NCBI GenBank assembly: GCA_028641055.1
Contig: JAPCYS010001516.1
Location: 62,001 to 126,000, forward strand
Source of the DNA: Alopecurus myosuroides
Lineage: Eukaryota; Streptophyta; Magnoliopsida; Poales; Poaceae
DNA: 64,000 nt
Direction of reading: 5' to 3'
In this document: positions 49,990 to 62,500 of the stretch, piece by piece
Position numbering within the stretch: the stretch's first letter is position 1
How the letters are laid out: each line of letters opens with the position of its first letter
Position numbers and translations under genes: made by a program
The notes under the pieces: generated by a model
What the model saw: the letters and a program-made list of their open reading frames with translations, nothing else
Told to the model about the DNA's origin: nothing
Database searches by the model: none

Positions 49990-51560
49990 TCTTCGTAGAT
50001 TTTGTGCTATGTTTTCCTTGAGTCCAGTACCATTTAGGTACTGTTATTTTGATGCGTGTACCTATGTTAGCTTGCATGTCTCTTAATAGTAAAGAATGTG
50101 TAAGCATTGCTATCAGTATGCACTAGTATTGTTTCACTAGATTAAATAGCCTTATATTTTTATCTTGTATGCAAAGTTTTTCATGAGTAACCAGAGGCTT
50201 AGTACCTATTTTTACTTGGTATTAGTAGGCCATAGCCCACTGGTCCCATTGAATTTTGGCTTGAGGATGAAAATCCCCAACCCTACACATGTGTGAAGAT
50301 AGCATGTTTCACTATGTGACTGATTTCTATTTTCCACCATGGAAAATATAATTGTTTGTTTTCACCTATGAAAGTGAGAAGTTTATTTTCGTATTATTAA
50401 ATACTAGTATGTTTAGGTGTGATCCTTTTGTTAGCATAATATTCCTTAGGGGTATCATGTTAAGAAATGTTTCACTATCATGTGCAAAAATTAAATTGTT
50501 CGCAAATAAAATAAATTCCTCTTGATTGGTAGATTGTTTGTGAATAATTTTAAATTGAGTGTATTGGATTTTTGAAAAGGTTTAGATAACTTTTCATTAA
50601 TTGCATAGCTACTGGTTGTGTGAGTTATACCTTGCTTGTTTGCTAGTAATTGGTTAAAGAAAAACAGAAATTGCTAGGAGAAATTTCTGCATGCTTAATG
50701 GTTGATTCATAAAATTACTCTGGTGCTTGTGCTTACTAACATGAGTAGGATTGGTGTACTGTTATTAGGTACACTTATATTCGTGACTTGCTTGTTTAAG
50801 TTTAAACATCATGATAGCATTGTTTGCTTCTCTAGGGCGAAACTAGTTTCACCACTAGAAAATGGTGATTTTTTCTCTAGCATTACCCTCTTTTTATTTT
50901 ATGAGTATATGTGTTGATATAGCATGTTTAGGAAGTTATTACTTGTGTTATCATGCCATGAATTATTTAGTTGCATGTTCTATGGTTATAGGATATGATT
51001 ATCTCTTATAGCATGCTGGTGTAGATTTTTCATACTAGTGGGTTATTTGTGTAGTCCTGTTTTTTTTATGCCTGTGTAATAGGAGTTTTTATCTTGTGTG
51101 AAGATGGTATTTTAGAATATCTTTATGATTGGATTCATTGGTTTTTAGCTACTGGTTGTTTGCTAATTGTTCATGATTGATGGATTCCAAAACCTCTAGT
51201 AAACAATAACCTAGTGAATAAATAGTCTATTCATCTGTGGTGTTGTTTGCTTGCTTATTGGATTTTGTTTAAATGTTTTACCTTAGCATGAGTTTAGACT
51301 TGTGTTATGATTGTGCTTAAGAGTATCTTATGAAACTAAAACATCTAACTAAAATCATGAACACATTAAGTGATAGTTGCTTGTGGGGAGTAACACCCAC
51401 TGCCGTGGCTATTGTTATGTCTGTTTGTTTTACCTTAGCAACCTAACCTTTGCACCCACAAGCTATATTTTTAGCTTCTCATATACCTTGTTATGAGAGT
51501 GGTACACCACTCCATATGTGGTATGTAAGATGTGGGACATAGCTAGGAACTCATGTAAAA
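49990..51560 (+). repeat. Diverged LTR-like segment inside the LARD internal domain
   Basis: Short blocks occur in the same order and strand as in the LARD LTR: GTCCAGTACCAT..AGGTACT (50020) with GATCCAGTACCATG..GGTACT (34362); AACCAGAGGCTTAGTACCT (50196) with GACCAGAGGCCTTGTGACCT (34729); GCCCACTGGTCCCATTGAAT (50237) with ACCCACTGGTTTCATTGCAT (34786); TTATGAGAGTGGTACACCA (51489) with GTATGAGAGCGGCACACCC (35675). It looks like an old relative of the LTR absorbed into the internal region. Confidence 0.55.
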
Positions 51561-51809
51561 ATTGACGGTACGTTTCCAGGTAGTTCTGCACTAACCTTAA
51601 TTTTGTAGTGACGTTATCAGAAATTTTAAAAATTGGCGGTTGAGTAAATTGATAGCTAGAGAAATTTTTGAAGAATTTGCTAATTTAGGGGAGTACCCCG
51701 CCTCCCAAGAAAAGTCAAAGGAGGGAAGCACCTGCACTCCAACACTAACTTTGTGTTATTGGCCCTCCCTTAGTCCTCGCTTGCGAATCTCGGGGACGAG
51801 ATTCTTTTT

Positions 51810-51823
51810 AAGGGGGGAAGACC
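51810..51823 (+). promoter_or_regulatory. Polypurine tract of the LARD
   Basis: AAGGGGGGAAGACC directly before the LTR start at 51824, after the CGGGGACGAGATTC string usual for Gypsy elements. Confidence 0.8.
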
Positions 51824-52274
51824 TGTCACATCCCAATTTTGGAATACCTGATAACACAGTTGTTTTGCTAATTGCTTGACAAATAAACTTTGGTTGTGTT
51901 TGTTTGAGTGCAACTAAACAAACTAATTATATAAACTTACATGGCTAAGAAATTGAAAACAAAATATTCAACATATTGTTCCAATGACCTTGTCAATATT
52001 TTATAAAGTAAATATTGATCAAAGAGTTTTCCAAAACTATCTTATGAATCTACTACTTGTTGAATATAATTCCAAGGCCTAAGTTAAGAAAGAGGAAACA
52101 CTAAATAAATTTCCCTAAAACATTATCAGGAAAAGGAGGCATTCTTAGATGCTTCACCAAAATCTTATCAAATGTTTTTCCAACCTTACAAGCTTAAAAA
52201 CAAAAGTATTGGAGAGCATTGACTTGCTATCTCTAGTCACATAAATATTTTGGCAAAGCATTGTTAAAGAAAAG

Positions 52275-52745
52275 CCAAGTGCCTTATTAAATTGAATTTC
52301 CAATTTTTCCAGAAACAGGTAACTCAAACAAGTTACTATTGGAAACTTTCTTCAAATGATCTGAAATTAATACCAGTGCTTCCTTATATCAAATAAGGAA
52401 CACACACAAGAGGATACCAAAATTTGAATCCATTAAAGTCCTGAAAACATGATTTTTATCCACAGCAACATTTGGAATTTTGAACAAGTTTGTTCTACAA
52501 ACTTTTTCAAAATGCCATTAAATAAATACCACATGCTCTATATCATAAATAAGGATGAAAACCAAAAGGGCACAAGTTTTTGAATTGTTTAAGTTGCCAA
52601 AAACCCCTGTTTTCAAGACAGCACCTTTAATAAATTTGAACAAGGTTGTTCTATGAAGTAACTCAAAATGACTTGAATTTTCTACCACACAAGGAACACA
52701 CCAAATACGGAAGGTGTGCCAAAAATTATCATTTTTGGAAGCTCC
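52275..52745 (+). repeat. Threefold 156-bp repeat, second LTR
   Basis: Counterpart of 32060-32530 at the same offset within the LTR. Confidence 0.55.
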
Positions 52746-53189
52746 TAAGTAGTCTAATAAATTCAATGTCCATTTATGTAAGAATTGAAATTTGAACAAC
52801 TTTGAACTATCAAGTTTATCCAATTGAGCCAATTTTCACATATGTTGTGCATCTCAACTAATAAGAATTTTTGGCAAAAGGATTTTAAATTTAGACTTTG
52901 TTTTCCTAGTGAAAACAGCATTTTTCAGAGAGGGAAAGGACTTCTTTGTAAAATGCCAGGGACCTAGTTGAAAGCTGAGTCACCTTCTTCCTCCTAGCTG
53001 CTCTGTAGATGCAGAGCACCTAAGCCATTGCCTTCGATTGGAAGGTAACTCGAGGATAAGAACCCCCCCATGTGCACCTCTGTACCTCCCACTTGCCCCC
53101 TCTCTCTCCCCCTTGAGTTCTCACTCTCTCTCTCTCTGAAAAAGCCCCAACCCGAAACCCTAGTCTATACCTAGCCGTCGATTAGGCCG

Positions 53190-53396
53190 ATGGAGAGCTC
53201 ACCGGCGGCAGCCGTGGTTCCCATCCTCTCCGCCCCCGTCTTGCTGAGCACCCCTACAGAAGGAATCGTGGCGGGAGCACTCGAGGAGCCCGCGCCATCC
53301 TCGTTTCTTCCTCGAGCCCGGCGGACTCCGGCGAGGGATCCCCGCCGCCTCGCTCATCCTCCGTCCTCTCCGAGCCCTCCAGAGCGTCTAGGGTAA
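53190..53396 (+). CDS. Small exon-like ORF (68 codons) in the GC-rich block of the second LTR
   Basis: Opens MESSPAAAVVPILSAPVLLS and is rich in Ala, Pro, Ser and Arg. It is preceded by a CT-rich leader with (TC)n and ACCCTAG, and its TAA overlaps a GGGTAAGC splice donor at about 53391, so in a spliced transcript the frame would continue into another exon. The copy in the first LTR is shifted. I recognise no domain; it may be an old captured exon or chance frame in GC-rich DNA. Confidence 0.3.
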   Translation: MESSPAAAVVPILSAPVLLSTPTEGIVAGALEEPAPSSFLPRARRTPARDPRRLAHPPSSPSPPERLG

Positions 53397-56300
53397 GCAG
53401 GCGATCCCCGCCGTCCACTTTCCCCTCTCCCTCTCCCTCCGAATCGATGCTGCGCCGTCCTCGCGTCTCGGCCGTCGCGCGTCGCCGTCGCCGGCCACCC
53501 TTCGATGATTCCCTGGAAACGAGCCCCCGCTCGGTTGGTAGCCCACATCGAGAGGAACGAGTAGATGCTTTCGATTTGTGAAACGGTAGCCGAAATCGCC
53601 AGTTAGCAGCTCGCCGGAGACGTTTCCGCCGGCGGGTGACGCGCGCACGACGTCAGCAGCCCTTGACCCCGCGCTGAGCGAGTCAAACCCGCGGGTGGGC
53701 CTCGTGCTTGCCGCGTGGCTGCCGCGTGGCCGCTGGCCCGCTGGTCAGCGACAGCAGCTGGCTCTGCCCGCGGTGAGACTGGATCTGGCCGGCCCAATAT
53801 GGATCTAGCCCATCCACTTATGTTTTTCCATTTTATTTTTCCAGAGAAAGTGCATGTTTGCTTTTGGCCTCAAAAACCTATCTAAAAGATGAATTTGACC
53901 AAACTAAAATTCACAGATGTAAACCAACAAAATCTAAACCACCTCCACTTTGTAGATCTACATTTGGATGGATATTTTGGAAATGGAAATTTTTTTGGCA
54001 ACAGGTACCAGAAACAGAAAAATGAGCACCATTTTAAATCCACAACTCAGAATGAGGTGTATCCAATTGCATTGGAAAGCCCTTGAAATTTCCTAACAGG
54101 ACCAATTAACCTTGCTTCCAAATTCCTAGTATTTTTGAAATGGCATGCAATTTGGTAAAACACCAGAGAGCACTTTGGTGATTTTTATAAAATTATTAAA
54201 AATGATTTTTGATGCAAACTCAATTGGATGGTCTTGATATGTTTAGGGCTATCCAAACCTAGCTGGGTTTAATTTTTAGGGCCTCATATAAAATTTGGTG
54301 GACAAATCTTTAATTTGCATGTTTCTGCCATTTTGGCATTTTAGGGAATTAAATTGTGTGAATATATTTTTGTGTTGCAATATTGTTTTCTAGCATGTAA
54401 AAGTTGTGTGGACTTGAGTGGTGAAGAAATAGGATTTCTGAGAGTAGCATATGTTTATCTCTAGTTTATAAATTGCATAGGATTTTTGAGTGATGAAATT
54501 TATGTGCAAGCACTTGGATTTTTGATTGGATCCAGTACCATGTTGGTACTTATTTTGTGTTGTTATCACCTCTGCTAGCTTGCATTTGAGTTGGTAGAAA
54601 AGCATGAGTAGTTTTGTCATGACTATGCAAATGTTATGGAAAAATTCCCTCATGTGTGGAATTTTTGACATAAGCATTTGTGGTTGTGTAGCCACATATT
54701 TATGGGTTGTGTTCATAGGACCAGTAGCATTTTGATGATGTTCTTATGAGTACTTGACCCCTAGATTTTTCACTTGTGTGAAAATAATAGCATGAGTATC
54801 ATTACCTTGCTTATTTTTGCACCCTATTATTTTCTACTAGTATGGTTAATGCATTAGGTGCTAGTTTAGTATTTTGTTAATTTTTAGCAAGTATGACCAG
54901 AGGCCTTGTGACCTCTAAATTCTTTGTTATGCTAGTGGAACACCCACTGGTTTCATTGCATTTTTGGTGGAAACATTATTTCCCCCACACTAGATGTGTT
55001 TCTTTTATATAGTTCTCTAACTAATGAATGCCTAGTATTTTTGCCTTGGGATTTTTAGTGCTAAATGAAAATGTGTATGCTTCTGTTTGTAAGTCGTTGT
55101 AATTATGTGTGGCTTGCTAGGAAAAAAATTCATCTTTGGAGTGTTGTTTGATTCCTCTAGTAATGCCCTTTTTATTACTACTAGTATGTAGGAATTGCCC
55201 TGCAAATTGATGCATTGTTTTGTTAAAAGGGATATTTTTGTTATAGCAAGTATAGATGATTTTCACTCCTGTTTTTATGACATGGACCCTCTGGTTGTAT
55301 TTCAATTACTTGATTGAAATGATCCATTGATTCTTCATGTTTGAGTAGTACTAGTTTCCTTAGCAATTTTTGTATTGAATTATTTTTCCTGCCAACTTGA
55401 GTTTGGTAGATATTTGTGTATCCTTGCATGAGGACATGTTTTCATTTCCCATAATGATAACATGGTTCCTTGTTTGCATTTTGATACTTTACTTATTATG
55501 CATGCTTGCATAGCAAAACTTTAGTAGAAACATGTCACTAGGATTCCTCCTTTTTAGTCATTTGTTTCTATTGTTCTCGCTATGAGAATTGTGTGTTTTG
55601 TGATGAGTCTATTGCCTTGTTGCACTTATGTAGGCTCACTGATTTGTAAAAGTAACTTTTGCAAATCATGTGTTTTATCTATTCTTGATGTGAATTTAGG
55701 CTTAGTAGTTTAGCTACCTTTTTCTTTTAGTGGTTTGGTTGATAGACCCATTGCCATGATTATTATTGTGCATGTTTTGTATACTCTTAGTAGCCTCACC
55801 CATGTGAAACTAAGTGTATTTTGGGTTTATTAATATCTTGGTATGAGAGTGGCACACCCACTGAATCCATGATATTGAGGTTGTGAGATATGTTCCTCCA
55901 ACCTTGAGTTGCCTTATTAAATGGCATTTATGCCAAGTGTGTTTGTTTGATTGTTTGCCTCCATTGATAATTGTGTGATTGGTTATTATTAGTTTCCTTG
56001 CTGTAGGTATTGTTGTGTATTGTTGCTTGCCTTGATTGTTTCTGAATGTGTGTCCTTTATTCTTTTTACGACGTTAGAAAACAAAGAGGAAGGAAGTGTC
56101 GGGAAGCTCTGTTTCAAGTTCCAGTCACTCCAAAACCAGGGACACAAGGAGATACCAGGCAAGCCATCCTGATGCTTGCTGATACAATACTTATCATTAT
56201 CTATCATGCATGTTTTACCTCTGAAGTTTTACCAAAACTTGATTATCAAAACTATTTTTGATGTGGCTATTACTACTATAATATTATATAGGTTACTATC

Positions 56301-57825
56301 ATGCCAGTAGTTAAACTTGGTAATACCAAGCCCATAAGCCACCATATGGTATTTATTACCATCAAATATACTAGTCCCTAAGTGGACACCCTAAAATTGT
56401 GATTCTACAAAACAAAGGCTTTGCGGAAAAACCCGAGAAAAGGCGGATCCTTGTTCTCCGGAGGAATGTGGAAGTGGTCATTTTTGAGAAAGTGGTGTTT
56501 TCAAAAATGACACATAACGTAGTCTTCGCCGGACAACCTTTACCGTACTGCCACCCTACCCCAACATGGGCACGGGGCTTAACTGGAAGTTTGTTCTTGT
56601 TAGTGTGTGTTCTATCTCAATCGCTATAAGGGACGTCGTACCCTCGAACCGAATGTCGTGGAGACATATAAAGTGTGGGATTAATTTTCCCTCCGGTCGC
56701 ATCAGTTGAGGCATCCTGGCTTGGCGGGGATTAGCTCGGTGCCGGGGATGTGGTAAAACTCAAATGAGAGATAGACATATACTAGCTTGAACATAGTGGA
56801 TGGTTATGATCAGATACCTGATGTTTGCATACTGTTGTTACAGTCCGTGGTTGTTCAAGGTAGGTGTACTGGATCTGTTGGATATGTACACCTCTGCAGA
56901 GTACAACTTTTCGAAGAAGCCGCGTCCTCGGATATGGACAGTTGAATGGCCATGTAGCTAGCGTTGTGTCAATGTTTTCAAAAGAGGAAGTTTTTGAAAA
57001 GGAGTTTTTGAAAGGAAGTGTTGAACTTGTGAAGTTCGGAAGGAATGGAAACTTATACCGTGGAGGTATCGTCGATGATGAAAAGTCAGATGTTGTTATA
57101 CAAAACAAAATGTTTTGCAAAGAAAACCTTTTCTACTCTAAGCAAGAATTCTGGAAACTGATTCCAAGAATTTTTGCAAAGAGAAAATATTCTTTAACAA
57201 AGTTTTACAAAACCTCTTGTACATGTGATATCTACAAGAGAAATAAAACTATATTATTTTCTTCTGAAGTATCTTCTTCAACGAAGATACATATTAACCT
57301 GACTGCAACTGTGGTGTCATCTTATATGAACACCATTGGTAGTGAACCCTATTTATAGCCTACCTATTCCACCATATAAGCATATTTGCATGTTTGGTAA
57401 GTGACGTGATGGATGTCTTGCTGAGTACATTCAAATGTACTCATTATGGTTTCGCCCCTGGTATCTACTTGCCAGACTTTGAGAAGGAGCCTCCGAAGGA
57501 GATCTATGAAGAGAAGTACGAAGCTGACGGCTTTGCGAACTAGGATCGTCTCCGGGTCAGCAGCCTGTAGGTTAAGGCGTGACTTGGGCTCAACTACGTT
57601 GTGTTTTAATTGTCTTCCGCTGGGTTTGATAAGTTGCCTGCCCTATGTGGCAGTTGTGTTCAACTTGATCATGTGATCTTTTACGTAATACCTTTATGTA
57701 TTCGTGTAATGGATGATGTATTTCTGTATGCCAACTTTGTATGTTGTTCACGACTGATCTTTCTGGGATCGTGAATGTATGCATACGGAGGGTTTCAGAC
57801 TGCCGGTCTGGGGTCCTTACAAAGT

Positions 57826-57838
57826 TGGTATCAGAGCC
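57826..57838 (+). promoter_or_regulatory. Primer binding site of the LARD, unit 2 (initiator tRNA-Met)
   Basis: TGGTATCAGAGCC four bases after the second LTR. Confidence 0.9.
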
Positions 57839-58863
57839 ATCCTGACCTTAGGAGACCTTAGTTAGCATGGACGTCAGATAGGAAAGGAAAGTCTTTTTTT
57901 TTAGTAAAAACCTATTTACAATCTAAATTATTTTTATCTAAGGGAATTTTAGTATATTTTCCCTCCTTATTATCTTTTCAAAAGATTCTAAAGGCATATC
58001 TCTCTCGGTTAAGAGTTTATTTCTTACTTGTTTGCAACTGCTCCGCTCTGTTTTTGAAACATCTCTCGTCTTTGAAGTTTTCTGTTCAGAAAATAGTTGG
58101 GGTTTCAAAAACAAATTGTTGCATGGTCTTACCTCTCTTAGTTAAAAGTTTTTATCAAAACTTTACTTCTATTATCTTGTTTCCATCCAAAAACTTGTAT
58201 ACTGGACGATGTCCCGAGAAGACCAAAATAATTGCCTAGCTCTACAGTGATGATGGTCAGAAGTAGATATAGTTCTTCAGCCACTTCTAGGATTTTGGAC
58301 CAGTCTAGTTTGGAGTAATTTAGCAATGACTCCATGAGTCGCCTCCCCCGACGTAGCTCCAATGGAGCCTTGCTTGTGTGTTATGGCTTGCATTTGTGTG
58401 TCCGTAAGACTTTGTGCTATTGTGTGGTATAGAATTTGGTTCATCTAGGCTTCTATATGTTTGTGGGGTGCTCAAAATTTGCAAATTTGTGATTGCCCCG
58501 CTCTTGTTTTTGAATCGCCTCTTGTTAGGTTTTTGCAAGCAAAAATGTTTGTATAGTATCCAAAACAAGAATTTGTTGCTTAGACTCATACTTGTTTTCG
58601 CTTCGAAATGCCACCCGTCGTGAACCACCACCATCTCCCCCACCATCGATGAAAGCACCATTGGGCCTAATAATAGAGGACCATCAAGCAACACGAGCTG
58701 ATAGCATTGCTACCAGTGATGCACTCCAACAAATAAAGCTCCAACAACAACAGCCCTCAAAGAAGAAAGGCGTGAATGCACCAACCACTACTGACCAAAA
58801 CCTCTGTGTTTTGTCTGTTTGCAAAAGACTCGTTTTGCCCTGTTGGCTAAACGTTGCACTTTT
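57839..58863 (+). mobile_element. LARD internal domain, 5' part, unit 2
   Basis: Matches 37672-38694 with about ten substitutions and a couple of one- or two-base indels. It ends in CTTTT (58859-58863), the target site of the nested Gypsy, exactly as in unit 1. Confidence 0.85.
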
Positions 58864-59334
58864 TGATGGAGGGATAATAACCCGGTAGGCCAACTCTAAG
58901 GCGTAATCCGGCCCAAAGGACTCTGTGCAGGATCCGGCTAAGGATAAAGAAACTTCCGGAAGGCCCAAGTTTGTAGGCCCAGTAACCCGGATTGTGGGTT
59001 ACGGTAAAGGAAGGTTAGGGTTTGTATGCCGTGTCCGGGTAGGATCCAGGGTGCGTCTTGAAGGACAAGCCGGGGGTACGGGTGCTTTATAATCCGACCC
59101 CTAGTCTAGTTGAGAGATCTAAGAGCCTTAGTAGTACCGCCTGATATCGAGCATCCAGTGTATACAGAGATCGAGTTAATATATTGAGTTCGGAGACTCG
59201 GCGACTTGATTGCCGGCTACCAGATCGAGTTCCATCATGTTTTCCTCTGAGCTAAACCCTCTCCGAAACGCCTGTGTCGTCTTGCCCCAAGATCAGTTAC
59301 CCCCGGTAACGTCTGCCGTGACTATCCCACGACA
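58864..59334 (+). mobile_element. 5' LTR of Gypsy copy 2 (471 bp)
   Basis: Differs from the 5' LTR of copy 1 at three substitutions and three one-base indels. Confidence 0.95.
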
Positions 59335-59336
59335 GT

Positions 59337-59353
59337 TGGCGCCCACCGTGGGG
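59337..59353 (+). promoter_or_regulatory. Primer binding site of Gypsy copy 2
   Basis: TGGCGCCCACCGTGGGG, two bases after the LTR end. Confidence 0.8.
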
Positions 59354-59599
59354 CCTGAGTCCAAAGGTGTTTACATCACGGGAGAAGCTAGGAAGAACAT
59401 GGAGAATCTTGTCATCGGCGAGATCTACATCGACCACAAAGGAGAAAAGATGGTGGACGATTCCGGCTAGGGGCCAGAGTCGGATCACCTCGAGTCCGGA
59501 TATACTGTGACGGTCGTCCAGATCAACATCTTCATCGGTATGGTACGTACGCCTGATTTAAAGGGACAATATCATGTGCATACTACATGAACTTCTAGC

Positions 59600-62500
59600 A
59601 GGACAAAGAGACATTAAAGCAAGCGGTAAACTCGGTTTCCTCGGCCGTTCCGGGATACCTGAGATGGGCGGAACAAGAGGTAACATGGAGCAGAAGAGAT
59701 CACCCGGAAAGAATAGAGCGCCCAGGAGTCTTGGCATTGGTGGTTGCGCCACAGGTCAATGGTTATGAGCTGAAAAGGGTCCTGATGGACGGTGGAAGTA
59801 GCATTAACATCCTGTATTGGGAAACCTTCTTACGCATGAGCCTCAAAGAGTCCAGCTACAGAAAAGTTCGACAGTCTTTCACGGGATCGTGCCGGGTCAC
59901 GCGGCGAGCCCCGAGGGAAAGATCACCTTGGAGGTTGCTTTCGGAGAATCGACGGATAATTATCGAGTTGAGTGGCTCATGTTCGAGGTGGTCAAATTGC
60001 GCAGTCCTTATCACGCGCTGTTCGGAAGACCGGCTTATGCTAAATTCATGGCTAGGCCGTGTTATGTGTATTTGCAGCTAAAGATTCCGGGTCCTAAACG
60101 GACCATCACCGTACATGGGAACCGGGATATAGCGGCCGAGTGCGACGAAGGAGATTCAGTAATGGCCGAGCAAGCATGCAGAAAAGAAGAACTCGAGTAT
60201 TACCGGTCTCAAGTGAATCCGGATGATAGAACAGCTTTGAAAAGGCCGAATACTGAGGACGAGAGAGTGAAATTCAAGGCAGCACAAGACACCAAGAAGA
60301 TAGATTTTGTTGAAGGTGATTCCACTAAGCAATTTACTATAGGGTCTAACTTGGAAAGAGAGCAGGAGAAGGCACTTGTGGAGTTTATTCGTTCAAATGC
60401 GGACGTGTTCGCCTGGACACCTAGCGACATGCCGGGTATCCCTACAGAATTGGCGGAGCACAGTTTGCACGTGGATCCTAGGTCCAGGCCTGTGAAGCAG
60501 GGCTTGAGGAAGATGAATGAGGAAAGAAGGAAAGCCATAGGTGAAGAAATTGCTCGGCTACTGACAGACGGCTTTATCATGGAAGTGTTTCACCCGGATT
60601 GGTTAGCAAATCCGGTTCTAGTAATGAAAAAGACTAACGAGTGGAGGATGTGCATCGATTTCACGAGTCTCAACAAGCATTGCCCAAAGGACCCGTTCGC
60701 GCTACCAAGGATAGACCAGATCGTAGGCGCAATAGCCGGGAGTGACTTGCTATGCTTCCTGGACGCATACTCCGGGTATCACCAAATTAACCTTAAGAGG
60801 GAGGATTGGGAGAAAACATCATTAATAACCCCTTTTGGGGCCTTCTGTTATAAAACCATGACGTTTGGATTGAAGAACGCTGGCGCAACTTACCAACGGT
60901 GTATTCAAAAGTGATTCGAGGACCAAATTGGACGCAACGTCCATGCCTATGTGGATGATGTGGTTATCAAGACCAGGAAGGCGGAGACATTTATCGATGA
61001 TCTAAAGGAGACGTTCAAAAACTTGAGGAGGTATCAGATGAAGCTTAACCGACAAAGTGCGTGTTCGGAGTTCCAGCCGGGAAATTACTCGGCTTTATCG
61101 TTTTCGAGAGAGGAATTGAGGCAAACCCGGACAAAATCAAGGCCATCCAGAGTCTGAAAAAGCCGGAAAATTTGAAGCATGTTCAAAAGCTCACGGGCTG
61201 CATAGCAGCCTTGAGCCGATTCATATCCAGGCTCGGAGAAAAAGCAATACCCTTGTACCGGCTCTTGAGGAAATCAGATAAATTCGTATGGGATCAAGAG
61301 GCGGATGAGGCGTTTGAGGCACTAAAGAAACAGTTATCTGAAGCACCAGTACTAGCGGCCCCGGGTCCTAAAGAACCTATGTTGCTATACGTAGCAGCTG
61401 GCCCCCGAGCCGTCAGTGCAGTAGTTGTTGTGGAGCGCAAAGAGGATGGGAAGGGTTTACCCGGTCCAGAGACCGGTTTATTACGTCAGCGAGGTATTAT
61501 CAGAAGCAAAGCAGCGCTATCCGCATTGGCAAAAGTTGGTGTTCGGGGTCTTTATGGCTAGCCGGAAACTGAAGCCGTATTTCCAAGAACACCCATAACA
61601 GTGGTTAGTTCAATACCAATGTCGGATATCATCAGAAACTCGGACGCGACAGGAAGAATAGCCAAATGGGCGATAGAGATGGGGGATTATCACATCAACT
61701 ACGAACCCAGGTCAGCAATCAAATCTCAAGCTTTAATTGATTTCGTTAACGACTGGACACATACAGGCATGACTACAACGGTTCCAAACTCCGAGTCATG
61801 GATCATGCACTTCGATGGATCTAAGCAATACGAGGGATCAGGAGCTGGAGTGGTGCTAACGTCACCCAAAGGATATAAATTAAGTTACGTACTACAAATT
61901 CACTTTGACTGTTCCAACAACGTGGCCGAGTATGAGGCCCTATTGCATGGCTTAAAGGCAGCAAGGAGATGAACATCAAGAGGATACGATGCTTCGGAGA
62001 TTCGGACCTTGTGGTACAGCAGGTGTCAGGAACTTGGGATAGAAAGGACGCAACTATGGCAGCATACCGCAGGGAAGTTGATAGGGTTGCAGGATGTTTT
62101 TCCGGGTATGAGGTGGAGCATATAGACAGAAGAAAGAATGAGGCAGCCGACGCACTCGCCAGACTCGGCTCGCGCAGAGAGCCGGTTCCACCTAACGTTT
62201 TCCTGGACGATTATGGCGACCATCATTTAAAACCGAGTCAGAGGAGGAATTGGCAAATCAAGACCCGGATTCAGGACTTGTGCCACTGTACGTACTATTC
62301 CCGAGTGGACAGAACCGTTTTTGGCCTACCTATCACGAGGCGAGTTACCACTGCAGGAGGTATTAGCAAGGCAAATTTTGAGGCGAGCAAAGAAATATTC
62401 TATCATCAATGGGGAATTATACAAGAGAAGCGCAGCAGGAGTCTTTTTGCGCTGCGTAGCGCCAGAAGAAGGCCGACAAATTCTCAAGGAAATCCATGAA

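Larger units (their letters stand above)
31609..51823 (+). repeat. Unit 1 of a 20,215-bp tandem duplication (LARD plus nested Gypsy)
   Basis: TGTCACATCCC at 31609 recurs at 51824, and everything after it recurs in the same order: 6-kb LTR, primer site, about 1 kb of internal DNA, and the nested Gypsy starting after CTTTT (38695 and 58864). Similarity continues to the window end (unit 2 position 64000 corresponds to about 43,830 in unit 1). Divergence is about 1-2% in sampled blocks plus small indels. Unit 2 is at least 12.2 kb long. Confidence 0.92.
49280..51823 (+). mobile_element. LARD internal domain, 3' part, unit 1
   Basis: About 2.5 kb, AT-rich, without recognisable protein coding. It ends with GGGGACGAGATTC and a purine tract before the next LTR. 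The middle and right parts resemble a diverged copy of the LARD LTR itself (see the entry at 49990-51560). Confidence 0.7.
51824..57821 (+). mobile_element. LARD LTR, second copy (5998 bp)
   Basis: Same ends as 31609-37654 and preceded by a purine tract, followed by a primer site: it serves both as the 3' LTR of unit 1 and the 5' LTR of unit 2. It is 48 bp shorter, mainly through loss of about 50 bp corresponding to 34192-34241, between two TGTGTG-ACTTG repeats. Substitutions against the first LTR run about 1-2% in the blocks I compared. Confidence 0.88.

Noticed and set aside
31609..57821. Treating the two 6-kb LTRs as the ends of one ordinary LARD and the second Gypsy as independent
   Set aside because: The second LTR is followed by a primer site, the same 1-kb internal sequence and a Gypsy at the same base, so a second unit is present.
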